NCBI RefSeq assembly: GCF_021049305.1
Contig: NZ_CP088082.1
Location: 186,001-250,000, forward strand
DNA length: 64,000 nucleotides
Source: Ideonella dechloratans
Lineage (GTDB): Bacteria > Pseudomonadota > Gammaproteobacteria > Burkholderiales > Burkholderiaceae_C
Direction: 5' to 3'
A program made the position numbers and the translations under genes. Below the pieces are notes generated by a model. It made no database searches, was not told the origin of the DNA, and saw only the letters and a list, made by a program, of their open reading frames with translations. Shown in pieces: positions 9,394-17,703 of this stretch (the stretch's first letter is position 1; each line of letters opens with the position of its first letter).

Positions 9394-10576
9394 CGACCTC
9401 GGCGCCCGTGGGCATGGCGCCCGGGCCCACCAGCGTGTTGCGGCCCCGCCGCTTGGCCTCGTACATCGCGGCATCGGCCTGGGCCATCAGCTGCCGGGGG
9501 TCCATCGCCGAGCCGGGCGTCCAGACGGCATAGCCGATGCTGACCGTGAGCGCGGCGCAGCCATCGGGCACCGGAATGGCCGCGCGGGCGAGGGACTGGG
9601 TCAGGCGCTGCAGCGTGGCGTCGGCGCGGGCGCGGTCCTGGCCCGGCAGCAGGATCACGAATTCTTCGCCGCCCCAGCGTCCGCAGCGGTCGGTGCTGCG
9701 CAGGGTGTCCTGCAGCAATCGGCCGAGGCGGCGCAGCACCTGGTCGCCCGCCGCGTGGCCGCCCAGGTCGTTGATGCGCTTGAAGTGGTCGATGTCCAGA
9801 AACACGAGGGTGGCGGGCTGGCCCAGCCGGCGCGCCAGTGCGAGCAGGGCTTCGCATTCGGCTTCGAAGGCGCCGCGGCGCAGCACGCCGGTCAGGCTGT
9901 CGATGCGCGCCGCGCTGTGGGCCCGCACCACCTGGCGGCCCAGCATCATGCCCAGCCAGCTGATGTGGAACAGGCCGGAACTGATGACGAAGGGGATGAG
10001 CGAGGAAGCGCCGTGGTCGCTGCGCGAGGCGAAGCTGCGGGTGGCGTCGGCCGGGTCCAGTGCCAGGTGCACCAGGAAGGCCAGCACCGCCAGGGCCATC
10101 AGGCCGAAGGGCAGCAGGGGCAGCGCGCCGTAGCGGCCGAACTCCTGCCGCAGCGGCTGCCGCAGCCACAGCAGCGGCAGGCCCAGCAGCAGCAGGAAGC
10201 TGCCCTGGTACACCGCCAGCGGGCCGACCTCGGAGAGCGTCTGCGGCAGCGGCCACCACGCTGCCGCCGTGCCCGCCCCCAGCAAGGCCAGCCAGGCCCG
10301 CACATGCCGCACCCGCCCGGCCACGAAGGCCTCGGCGCCGGCGCTGACCAGCGTGGCGCTGAGCAGGCTCAGGCCCATCAGCCAGCTGGCCACCGGGCTG
10401 AGGCTGCCCGCCTGGCTGACTTGCAGCCAGGCCGTCAGCGCGTCGCTGCCGATGCTGGCCAGGAAGAGCAGGGCCGGGCGCCGCTCGCCGGGCATCAGCA
10501 CGGCCACCAGCAGCCAGCACAGGGCAAACAACCCCAGCTGCACCAGGGCCAGGGTGAGGGCGAGATGAACTTCCAT
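9380..10576 (-). CDS. Membrane-anchored diguanylate cyclase (GGDEF)
   Basis: 398 residues: about six membrane segments in the first 200 residues, then a GGDEF domain with LDIDHFKRINDLGGHAAGD and the active-site loop RWGGEEFVILLPG. An RxxD inhibitory site (RSTD) lies exactly five residues before GGEEF, so product feedback by c-di-GMP is expected. The enzyme should make c-di-GMP from GTP at the inner membrane in response to an unknown signal. It is divergent from the anion permease gene at 10645. Confidence 0.93.
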   Translation of the reverse strand: MEVHLALTLALVQLGLFALCWLLVAVLMPGERRPALLFLASIGSDALTAWLQVSQAGSLSPVASWLMGLSLLSATLVSAGAEAFVAGRVRHVRAWLALLGAGTAAAWWPLPQTLSEVGPLAVYQGSFLLLLGLPLLWLRQPLRQEFGRYGALPLLPFGLMALAVLAFLVHLALDPADATRSFASRSDHGASSLIPFVISSGLFHISWLGMMLGRQVVRAHSAARIDSLTGVLRRGAFEAECEALLALARRLGQPATLVFLDIDHFKRINDLGGHAAGDQVLRRLGRLLQDTLRSTDRCGRWGGEEFVILLPGQDRARADATLQRLTQSLARAAIPVPDGCAALTVSIGYAVWTPGSAMDPRQLMAQADAAMYEAKRRGRNTLVGPGAMPTGAEVVTPG

Positions 10577-10644
10577 GGTGGCCGGATTGTGGGTCCAGGC
10601 CCGGCGGCCCGCACGAGGCCGGTGCCGAAGGCGACAATCGACGC

Positions 10645-11877
10645 GTGACCACCGTCGTTCTGACCATTTTCGTGCTGGTCTACCTGGGCATGATCCTGGG
10701 TGGGCTGCCCTTTCTCCAGCTGGACCGCACCGGCGTGGCCCTGCTGGGGGCCATCGCCATGATCGGCACCGAGGCCATCTCGGTGGACGCGGCCGCGCAG
10801 GCGGTGCACCTGCCCACGGTGCTGCTGCTGTTCGCCTTCATGGTGGTCTCGGCCCAGATGCAGCTGGGCGGCTTCTACGACTGGGTGACCTTGCGCCTGG
10901 CCGGCCTGAAGCTGGGCCCGCCCGGTTTGCTGGCGGCGCTGGTGGTGGTGGCCGGCGGTCTGTCGGCGGTGTTCAGCAACGATGTGGTGTGCCTGGCGGT
11001 GGCGCCGGTGCTGGTGGAGGCCTGCCTGCGCCGCCGGCTGGACCCGGTGCCGTTCGCGCTGGCGCTGGCCTGCGCGGCCAACATCGGCTCGGCCGCCACG
11101 CTGATCGGCAACCCGCAGAACATGCTGATCGGCCAGACGCTGCAGCTGCACTTCGGCGGCTACATGGCCGAGGCCCTGCTGCCGGTGGCCGTGGGCCTGG
11201 GCCTGACCTGGGCGCTGGTGGTGCTGAGCGTGCGCGGGCGCTGGATGCTGGCCGACAACGCCGCCGGCCCCGCCCCGGCGGGGGATGCCGAGGCCGTGCC
11301 GCTGGACCGCTGGCAGACCGCCAAGGGCCTGGGCGTGGCGGCCGGGGTGCTGCTGGCCTTTCTGTTCACCGACTGGCCGCGCGAGGTGGTGGCCCTGGTG
11401 GGCGCGGGCCTGCTGCTGATGAGCCGGCGCATGCGCTCCAGCCGGGTGCTGGGCCTGGTGGACTGGGAGTTGCTGGTGCTCTTTGTCGGCCTGTTCGTCG
11501 TCAACGCGGCCTTGCAGCACACCGGCCTGCCGCAGCGCCTGGTGGCCGACATCGCCGCGCACGGCGTGCACCTGGACCAGCCCGGGCCGATGGCGCTGGC
11601 CACCTTCGTGCTGTCCAACATCGTCTCCAACGTGCCGGCCGTGATGCTGCTGCTGCCGGTGGCCACCCACCCGCTGGACGGTCCGCTGCTGGCCCTGGTC
11701 AGCACCTTTGCCGGCAACCTGTTCATCGTGGGCAGCATCGCCAACATCATCGTGGTCGATGCGGCCCGCCGCCGGGGCGTGGTGATCGACTGGCGCCGCC
11801 ACGCTGCGTTGGGCGTGCCGGTGACGCTGGTCACGCTGGGTGTGGTGGCGGCTTACCTGGCCTGGCGTCTGGGCTGA
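10645..11877 (+). CDS. Anion permease, ArsB/NhaD or SLC13-like (ion transporter superfamily)
   Basis: 410 residues, about ten to eleven hydrophobic segments. The repeated hairpin signatures FSNDVVCLAVAPVL and LSNIVSNVPAVMLLLP are typical of the ion-transporter superfamily that includes arsenite, citrate and Na+/H+ carriers. GTG at 10645 is the start. No arsR or arsC is nearby, so I do not call it an arsenite pump. The gene is followed after 27 bp by an MFS transporter on the same strand, and the two may form an operon. Confidence 0.78.
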   Translation: MTTVVLTIFVLVYLGMILGGLPFLQLDRTGVALLGAIAMIGTEAISVDAAAQAVHLPTVLLLFAFMVVSAQMQLGGFYDWVTLRLAGLKLGPPGLLAALVVVAGGLSAVFSNDVVCLAVAPVLVEACLRRRLDPVPFALALACAANIGSAATLIGNPQNMLIGQTLQLHFGGYMAEALLPVAVGLGLTWALVVLSVRGRWMLADNAAGPAPAGDAEAVPLDRWQTAKGLGVAAGVLLAFLFTDWPREVVALVGAGLLLMSRRMRSSRVLGLVDWELLVLFVGLFVVNAALQHTGLPQRLVADIAAHGVHLDQPGPMALATFVLSNIVSNVPAVMLLLPVATHPLDGPLLALVSTFAGNLFIVGSIANIIVVDAARRRGVVIDWRRHAALGVPVTLVTLGVVAAYLAWRLG

Positions 11878-11904
11878 CGTTTTGGCTGACGTTTGGGCTG
11901 AAAC

Positions 11905-13101
11905 ATGACACGTCCCCGCATCCCCGCCGCCATCTGGGCCCTGGGCCTGGTCAGCATGTTCATGGACATCTCCTCGGAGATGATCCACAGCCTGCTGCCG
12001 ATGTTCCTGGCCACCTCGCTGGGGGTGTCGGCCACCGCCATCGGCCTGATCGAGGGCCTGGCGGAATCGACCGCGCTGATCGTCAAGGTGTTCTCCGGCG
12101 TGCTCAGCGACTGGCTGGGCAAGCGCAAGGGCCTGGCCCTGCTGGGCTATGCACTGGGGGCGGTCACCAAGCCCTTCTTCGCCCTGGCCACCGGGGCCGG
12201 GCTGGTGGTGGCGGCCCGTCTGGTGGACCGGGTGGGCAAGGGCATCCGCGGGGCCCCGCGCGACGCCCTGGTGGCCGACCTGACGCCACCCGAGGTGCGC
12301 GGCGCGGCCTTCGGCCTGCGCCAGTCGCTGGACACCGTGGGGGCCTTCCTGGGCCCGCTGCTGGCCACCGCCTTCATGCTGCTGTGGGCCGACGATTTCC
12401 GCGCCGTGTTCTGGGTGGCGGTGGTGCCGGGCGTGATCGCGGTGGCGGTGCTGGCCCTGGGGGTGCGTGAACCCGAGCGCCACAGCGGCGAGCGGCGGGT
12501 CAACCCCATCCGCCGCGAGACGCTGCGCCTGCTCGGCCCCGGCTACTGGTGGGTGGTGGCGCTGGGCAGCGTGTTCACGCTGGCCCGTTTCAGCGAGGCC
12601 TTCCTGGTGCTGCGGGCCCAGCAGCTGGGCGTGTCCATGGCCCTGGTGCCGCTGGTGATGGTGGCGATGAACGTGATCTATGCCGCCAGTGCCTACCCCT
12701 TCGGCTGGCTGGCGGACCGGGTGTCCCACACCCGGCTGCTGGGGGCCGGGCTCGTGGTGCTCATCGCCTCGGACGTGCTGCTGGCGCGCGCCGTCGGCCT
12801 GCCGGGCCTCCTGGCTGGCGTGGCACTGTGGGGCATCCACATGGGCATGACCCAGGGCCTGCTGGCCGCCATGGTGGCCGACACCGCGCCGGCGCCGCTG
12901 CGCGGCACGGCCTATGGCGTGTTCAACCTGGCCAGCGGCCTGGCGATGCTGCTGGCCAGCGTGGTGGCCGGTGGCCTGTGGGACGCTTTCGGGCCCGGCG
13001 CCACCTTCTGGGCCGGTGCGGGCTTTGCGGTGCTCAGCCTGGCGCTGCTGCTGCGCCACCCCGCTGCGGTCCGGCGCCTCAGCGCGGAAAGCGGACGGTG
13101 A
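11905..13101 (+). CDS. MFS transporter
   Basis: 398 residues, twelve hydrophobic segments. MFMDISSEMIHSLLPMFLAT is the N-terminal helix typical of a poorly characterised MFS group found with metal or resistance genes, and LVDRVGKGIRGAPRDALVAD is its strongly conserved loop. It follows the anion permease with 27 bp spacing. Its 3' end overlaps the convergent histidine-kinase gene by 23 bp. The substrate is unknown. Confidence 0.83.
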   Translation: MTRPRIPAAIWALGLVSMFMDISSEMIHSLLPMFLATSLGVSATAIGLIEGLAESTALIVKVFSGVLSDWLGKRKGLALLGYALGAVTKPFFALATGAGLVVAARLVDRVGKGIRGAPRDALVADLTPPEVRGAAFGLRQSLDTVGAFLGPLLATAFMLLWADDFRAVFWVAVVPGVIAVAVLALGVREPERHSGERRVNPIRRETLRLLGPGYWWVVALGSVFTLARFSEAFLVLRAQQLGVSMALVPLVMVAMNVIYAASAYPFGWLADRVSHTRLLGAGLVVLIASDVLLARAVGLPGLLAGVALWGIHMGMTQGLLAAMVADTAPAPLRGTAYGVFNLASGLAMLLASVVAGGLWDAFGPGATFWAGAGFAVLSLALLLRHPAAVRRLSAESGR

Positions 13102-14428
13102 TCTCCAGGCCGGTCTGCCCGGCCGGATCGGCGAAGTCCAGCTGGATGCGAGCCCCCAGCCGCTGGGCGATGGCTTGGACGATGGACAGGCCCAGCCCGG
13201 AGCCCATCTGCGCCGAGCCGGGCGTGCGGTAGAAGGGATCGAAGACCCGGTCGCGATCGGCCGGGGAGATGCCGGGTCCGCTATCGCGCACCCGCAGCAC
13301 GGCCTGGCCTTCCGACACCTCGGCGATCAGATCGACCCGCCCGCCCTCGGGCGTGTAACGGATGGCGTTGTCCACCAGGTTGCGGACCAGGGTGAACAGG
13401 TCCAGTTCGCTGGCCCACACCGTCACGTTCTGCGTGCCCTCCACCCCGATGTCGATCTGCCGGGCCTCGGCCAGGGGCATCAGCTCCTCCAGCACCTGGC
13501 GGTAGATCTGTTGGACGGACACCCGGGTCGCCAGCGACCGGGTGTCGGACTGCGCCTTGGCCAGGGCCAGCAGCTGGTCCAGCAGATTGCGGCTGCGCGC
13601 AATGCCCTGGCGCAAGGCATCGAGCCGCTCGCGGGCCGGGGGCGGCAGCGCGGTCTCGGCCAGCCGATCGGCCTGCAGTGACAGGGCGGTCAGCGGCGAG
13701 CGCAGCTCGTGTGCCGCATCCGCGACAAAGCGGCGCTGGCCCGTGACCGTTTGCTCGACCCGGGCCAGCAGGCCATTGATGGCGCGCGCGAAGGGCTGCA
13801 CCTCGGCCGGCAGGTGCGCGTCGTCGAGCGGGTGCAGCGCCTGTCCGGCGCGCTGGTCCACCTCCTGAGACAGCGCCGCGATGGGTCGGAACATCTTGCG
13901 CACCAGGTCGGCCACGATGAGCAGCAGCACCGGCACGAGGATCAGCAGCGGCATCACGGTGCGCAGCGCGCCGTCACGGGCGATCTCGTTGCGCAGGCCG
14001 GCTTCCTGGGCCACGGCGATGCGTTCGCCCGCGGTGGTCGTCCTGACCAGGACACGAAAGGCTTCGCCGCGGATGTCCAGGGTGTGCAGGCCGTCGGGCA
14101 CCGTGGCCGGGATCGGCAGGACGCCGCTCTCGTCCACGCTCAGCCGGGAGGGGGGGATCGTGCCGACGCGCTGGACGAACACCCGGGACTCCTCGTCCGC
14201 GTTGACGGCGCTGGCCGCCACCGCGGGCGGCTCGGGGGACAGGCGCTGGTGGTCCATGAGCTGCGCGATCTGGCGCAGCATGTCGTCCTGCAGTTCGTGT
14301 GCCTCGTCGAAGGCATTCTGGAAAGCGAACGCTCCCGCGACGACGGCCACCCCGAGGATGACCAGCGACAGGATCAGCGAGAGCTTGTGCTGGACCGAGC
14401 CGTTCAGACGTCCTTGGAAACCATCCAT
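13079..14428 (-). CDS. Sensor histidine kinase (QseC/PmrB-like)
   Basis: 449 residues: an N-terminal transmembrane helix near residues 15-35, a periplasmic region, a second helix around residues 160-180 (MPLLILVPVLLLIVADLV), then HAMP, HisKA (FVADAAHELRSPLTAL, phospho-acceptor His) and HATPase with the N box NLVDNAIRYTP, G1 DSGPGIS and G2 GSGLGLSIV. The gene starts inside the end of the response regulator (25-bp overlap), a standard translational coupling. Downstream relatives suggest control of the adjacent membrane proteins, but the stimulus is unknown. Confidence 0.94.
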   Translation of the reverse strand: MDGFQGRLNGSVQHKLSLILSLVILGVAVVAGAFAFQNAFDEAHELQDDMLRQIAQLMDHQRLSPEPPAVAASAVNADEESRVFVQRVGTIPPSRLSVDESGVLPIPATVPDGLHTLDIRGEAFRVLVRTTTAGERIAVAQEAGLRNEIARDGALRTVMPLLILVPVLLLIVADLVRKMFRPIAALSQEVDQRAGQALHPLDDAHLPAEVQPFARAINGLLARVEQTVTGQRRFVADAAHELRSPLTALSLQADRLAETALPPPARERLDALRQGIARSRNLLDQLLALAKAQSDTRSLATRVSVQQIYRQVLEELMPLAEARQIDIGVEGTQNVTVWASELDLFTLVRNLVDNAIRYTPEGGRVDLIAEVSEGQAVLRVRDSGPGISPADRDRVFDPFYRTPGSAQMGSGLGLSIVQAIAQRLGARIQLDFADPAGQTGLEITVRFPR

Positions 14429-15069
14429 CCCACGCCCCTGACGTTCTTGATGACCTCGCGCCCGAGCTTGGTGCGCAGCGCGTGGATCAGATACTCCACC
14501 GCATTGCTTTCCACCTCCTCACCCCAGCCGTAGATGCGTTCCTCCAGTTCGCTGCGCGAGAGAATGGCCCCCGGGCGGACCAGCAACGCGTGCAGCAGCG
14601 AGAACTCGCGGTTGGACAGCTGTGTCGCCTGCCCGCCGGCCAGGCTGGCGACCTTGGTGGCCGGATCCAGTGACACCTTCCCGTTGCCGAGCACCGGCGT
14701 GGCGGCTCCGCCCTTGCGGCGCAGCACGGCGCGCATGCGCGCCAGCAGTTCCGCCATCGGGAAGGGCTTGACCAGGTAATCGTCCGCGCCGCCGTCCAGG
14801 CCGCGCAGGCGGTCGTCCAGTTCGTCGCGGGCGGTGATGATGAGCAGCGGCACCGGGTTGTCGCGCGCCCGGATGCCGGCCAGCACCGCGTGGCCGTCCT
14901 GGTCGGGCAGGCCCAGGTCCAGCAGCACCAGATCGTAGGCATGGCAGCTCAGGCTGGCCAGAGCCTGCCGCCCCTCGCGCACCCAGTCGGCGGCGTGGCC
15001 GGCGTCCCTCAGGGCCGCCTGGATGGCCTGCCCGATCATGGGATCGTCCTCGATCAGCAATACCCGCAT
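14404..15069 (-). CDS. OmpR/QseB-family response regulator
   Basis: 221 residues: a receiver domain with acidic pocket (LLIEDDPM), phospho-accepting Asp in DLVLLDLGLPDQDG and switch Lys in LVKPF, followed by an OmpR-type winged helix ending in VEYLIHALRTKLG. It is first in the pair with the histidine kinase. It lies 18 bp downstream of the first of two COG4705-like membrane proteins on the same strand, so all four genes may be one operon. Confidence 0.95.
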   Translation of the reverse strand: MRVLLIEDDPMIGQAIQAALRDAGHAADWVREGRQALASLSCHAYDLVLLDLGLPDQDGHAVLAGIRARDNPVPLLIITARDELDDRLRGLDGGADDYLVKPFPMAELLARMRAVLRRKGGAATPVLGNGKVSLDPATKVASLAGGQATQLSNREFSLLHALLVRPGAILSRSELEERIYGWGEEVESNAVEYLIHALRTKLGREVIKNVRGVGWMVSKDV

Positions 15070-15087
15070 TGCGCCTGTGCTCCGGTG

Positions 15088-15846
15088 TCAGTGCGCCGTT
15101 CGTGCTGCCCGCTGCCGGAACACCACGATGCCCGCCAGCATGAAGGCCAGCAGGGCGGCCGAGGCCGAGTATCGGCTCAGTGCCAGGCCGCCGGCACTCA
15201 GGGGCTTGTCCAGGAAGTCGCCGACCACCGCCCCCAGCGGACGGGTCAGGATGAAGGCCGCCCAGAACAGCACTGTGCGTGACATCGCTGTCCAGCGGTA
15301 GGCCAGCACGACCAGGAGCAGCAGCGCACCGAAGACCACGGCGGCGCCGGTGTAGCCCAGGCCGGCGGTGTCGGCCGTCCAGTCGCCCAGCGCCGTGCCC
15401 AGGGTCTGGGAGAACATGATCGTCAGCCAGTAGAAGGCCTCGGCCCGGGGCGAGCTGACGGTGCTGACCGACACCGAGCCGAGGCTGCGGTGCCAGGCCA
15501 GGAGGGCTCCGGCCAGCAGGGCCAGCAGCAGGCCCGAGCCACCGGCATAGCCGATGCCCAGGGAACGGTCCGCGAAGTCTGCCAGCGTGGTGCCCACGGT
15601 GGTGGTGGCGATGATGGTCGTCCAGTACAGCAGGGGGTGGAAGCCCTTGGCCCTGATCTGGGCGAGCACGGCCGCGATGAAGATGGCCGCGAAGATGCCG
15701 GTGCTGAGCAGGTAGCCCAGGTTCATGGACATGGAGACGGCATCGCCGCCGGTTTCGCCCAGCGTGGTGGCGGCGATCTTGATCAGCCAGAAGCCCAGGG
15801 TGACTTCGGGGACCTTGGCCAGGCTGCGTTCGGAGGTGTGTGGCAT
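15088..15846 (-). CDS. COG4705-type integral membrane protein, copy 2
   Basis: 252 residues with about seven to eight membrane segments and an N-terminal motif KVPEVTLGFWLIKIAATTLG that is repeated almost unchanged in the protein encoded just upstream. The internal repeats FSQTLGTALGDW and LTRPLGAVVGDFLDK suggest the fold itself is duplicated. This family of uncharacterised inner-membrane proteins is often next to two-component systems, as here. The function is unknown; acid or metal stress has been suggested only by context elsewhere. Confidence 0.8.
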   Translation of the reverse strand: MPHTSERSLAKVPEVTLGFWLIKIAATTLGETGGDAVSMSMNLGYLLSTGIFAAIFIAAVLAQIRAKGFHPLLYWTTIIATTTVGTTLADFADRSLGIGYAGGSGLLLALLAGALLAWHRSLGSVSVSTVSSPRAEAFYWLTIMFSQTLGTALGDWTADTAGLGYTGAAVVFGALLLLVVLAYRWTAMSRTVLFWAAFILTRPLGAVVGDFLDKPLSAGGLALSRYSASAALLAFMLAGIVVFRQRAARTAH

Positions 15847-15903
15847 GTCAGGGTGCTTTCGACGGGGACTTGCGTGCGGGCGTGGGGCCGGCCGTGGCGG
15901 CGG

Positions 15904-16701
15904 TCAGCCGAGGGGCGGGGTGGTCGGGCCGGCGGGGGACCGGGGCCGGGCCAGGCCCCACTGCGAGGCGGCCACCAGCAGGACGATCACCGCCAGGAAC
16001 GAGGCGCTGGTCCAGGGGCCGCCCAGGCCCAGGCCGCCGTCGGCCGGGGTTTGGGTCAGCAGATCGCCCAGGGTCGCACCGAAGGGGCGGGTCAGGATGT
16101 AGCCGATCCAGAAGGTGAGCACGGCAGGGCCGCCCAGGCGCCAGGTGGCCCAGGTCAGTCCGATCAGCGTGCCGAAGGCCAGCGCGCCCCGCGCAAAGCC
16201 CAAGCCCAGGGCCTCGGTGGCCAGATCACCGGCGGCCGTGCCCAGCGCGAAGGTGCAGAGGATGGCAGCCCAGTAGAAGAGCTCGCGCCGGCGCGTCACG
16301 ATGGCATGGATGGACAGCGTGCCCTCCCGGCGACGCCAGCGCGCGAAGATCACCGCGAGCAGGGCCGCGAAAGCGGCGGTGCTGAGCCACAGGGGCACGC
16401 CCAGGGCGTCGGTGAGCAGGTCGGTGATCTGCGTTCCGACCACGCTGACCAGGACCACTGTCAACCAGTAGACCCATGGCACGTGACGGCGGGTGTGCAA
16501 CTGCGCGAACAGCACAGCCAACAGCAGCGCCCCCATCACCCCGCAGGTCGGACCCAGGCCCCAACCCATGTCGAAGGCCAGGAAGTCGGCCCCGGTCTCG
16601 CCCACCGTGGTGGACAGGATCTTGATGATCCAGAACGAGAGCGTGACTTCGGGGACCTTGTTCAGCCACCCCGGGGCAGGGTGTGCGGGCACGGTGTTCA
16701 T
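15904..16701 (-). CDS. COG4705-type integral membrane protein, copy 1
   Basis: 265 residues from the ATG giving MNTVPAHPAPGWLNKVPEV. It is clearly paralogous to the next gene: NKVPEVTLSFWIIKILSTT matches its N-terminus, and ILTRPFGATLGDLLTQ matches its C-terminal repeat. About eight membrane segments are visible. An upstream in-frame ATG (16764) adds 21 polar residues and is less likely. This gene, its paralogue, the response regulator and the kinase share a strand and short gaps. Confidence 0.8.
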   Translation of the reverse strand: MNTVPAHPAPGWLNKVPEVTLSFWIIKILSTTVGETGADFLAFDMGWGLGPTCGVMGALLLAVLFAQLHTRRHVPWVYWLTVVLVSVVGTQITDLLTDALGVPLWLSTAAFAALLAVIFARWRRREGTLSIHAIVTRRRELFYWAAILCTFALGTAAGDLATEALGLGFARGALAFGTLIGLTWATWRLGGPAVLTFWIGYILTRPFGATLGDLLTQTPADGGLGLGGPWTSASFLAVIVLLVAASQWGLARPRSPAGPTTPPLG

Positions 16702-16809
16702 GGCGCCTTCCTCTTCGTGAGTGCAATGGCGCGCAGTCTGGCCGGCCTGACTTAGGCGGGCCATAGGACCTGTGTGGCCGACCTGTGTGGCCTGTGCGGC
16801 CCTGGCGGC

Positions 16810-17145
16810 TCAGGCCGGCGGGTTGGGGGCCCCCAGCACGCCGAACTCCGCCGGCACCTTGACGTAGAAAAGATCGGCCTGGGCCTGAGTGAGCGCCTGG
16901 GCCAGGAGGGCCCATTGCGCCTCGGTCACCACCAGGGTCAGGGTCACCGGCTGGTCTGCCAGCTCGAAGAAATGGGCCGAATGCAGCCGACCGTCGCGGC
17001 CGATGCCTTCCACGCCGGTGCTGAGTGTGGCGCCGCGGATGCCCAGCTGCCGGACGGTCTCCAGCAGCCAGGCGCCCATGGTCTGATGGCCGTGGCGCCG
17101 GCCTTCGCCGGTGAAGATGGTGATCTGGAAGCCTTGCATGGTCAT
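16810..17145 (-). CDS. DUF190 protein
   Basis: 111 residues beginning [19 protein letters not shown], the DUF190 signature, a PII-like ferredoxin-fold domain. DUF190 genes are frequently paired with crcB, and here the start overlaps the crcB stop by 4 bp. The role is unproven; by fold it could be a small regulator of the fluoride channel. The pair is under the fluoride riboswitch at 17602-17665. Confidence 0.88.
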   Translation of the reverse strand: MTMQGFQITIFTGEGRRHGHQTMGAWLLETVRQLGIRGATLSTGVEGIGRDGRLHSAHFFELADQPVTLTLVVTEAQWALLAQALTQAQADLFYVKVPAEFGVLGAPNPPA

Positions 17146-17537
17146 GCTCCTGCCAGCCGGAGGTTGCGCACCAGGGTGACGGTGCCGATGCCCAGCAGCG
17201 TCATCACGAGGCTGCCGCCCACATGCACCGCCACAGCCGCCAGGGCCCAGGTCAGGCGGCCGGCCATCAGCTGGGTGACGACCTCGGCGGAGAAGGTGGA
17301 GAAGGTGGTGAGCCCGCCCAGAAAGCCGGTGACGGCGAAGAGCCGCCATTCCGGGGGCAGGGTGGGGTGGGTGGCGAAGAAGGCCACGGCCAGCCCGATC
17401 AGGTAGCCCCCCAGCAGGTTGGCCGCCAGCGTGCCCGGCGGCAGGAAGGGGAACACGGCATTGAGCTGGTTGCCCAGCACCCAGCGCAGCAGGGCACCCA
17501 ACGAGGCGCCCAGGGCGATGGCCAAGACGGCAAGCAT
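17142..17537 (-). CDS. crcB: Fluoride ion channel CrcB/Fluc
   Basis: 131 residues with four membrane helices. The conserved elements are the [11 protein letters not shown] segment, the pore Asn in [13 protein letters not shown] and the [14 protein letters not shown] motif carrying the Phe-box and Na+ site residues. Fluc channels work as antiparallel homodimers that let toxic fluoride leave the cytoplasm. A fluoride riboswitch lies in the leader, which strongly supports the assignment. Confidence 0.95.
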   Translation of the reverse strand: MLAVLAIALGASLGALLRWVLGNQLNAVFPFLPPGTLAANLLGGYLIGLAVAFFATHPTLPPEWRLFAVTGFLGGLTTFSTFSAEVVTQLMAGRLTWALAAVAVHVGGSLVMTLLGIGTVTLVRNLRLAGA

Positions 17538-17601
17538 TCGGACACGTCCTTTCGTTCACGGCAGAAGGAAGGACGCGGCCACGCATCCCTCCCGGGAAAT
17601 T

Positions 17602-17665
17602 GCGCAGGCATCATCAGCACGCACCGGACGGCGCGGCGGTTCGAGGAGGCATGCCATCTCCTGTG
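17602..17665 (-). ncRNA. Fluoride riboswitch (crcB motif)
   Basis: Read on the minus strand, the crcB leader contains GGAGATGGCATGCCTCC, then AACCGCC, a variable hairpin, and CTGATGATGCCTGC. These are the conserved blocks of the fluoride aptamer: the GATGG start, the CC-closing helix, the AACCGCC strand that forms the pseudoknot, and the CTGATGA-x-GCCT end. It sits 64 bp upstream of the crcB start codon. Fluoride binding should switch on crcB-DUF190 expression. Confidence 0.88.
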
Positions 17666-17703
17666 ATGTGCAGCTTAGCAGATCCCCCACGGCCTCCCGA
17701 GCC

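Noticed and set aside
10645..11877. Calling the permease an arsenite pump (ArsB)
   Set aside because: The superfamily motifs are shared with NhaD, citrate and sulfate carriers and no other ars gene is nearby.
10495..13059. Minus-strand frame of 854 codons across the anion permease and MFS genes
   Set aside because: Gln/His/Gly-rich antisense shadow of two clear membrane proteins.
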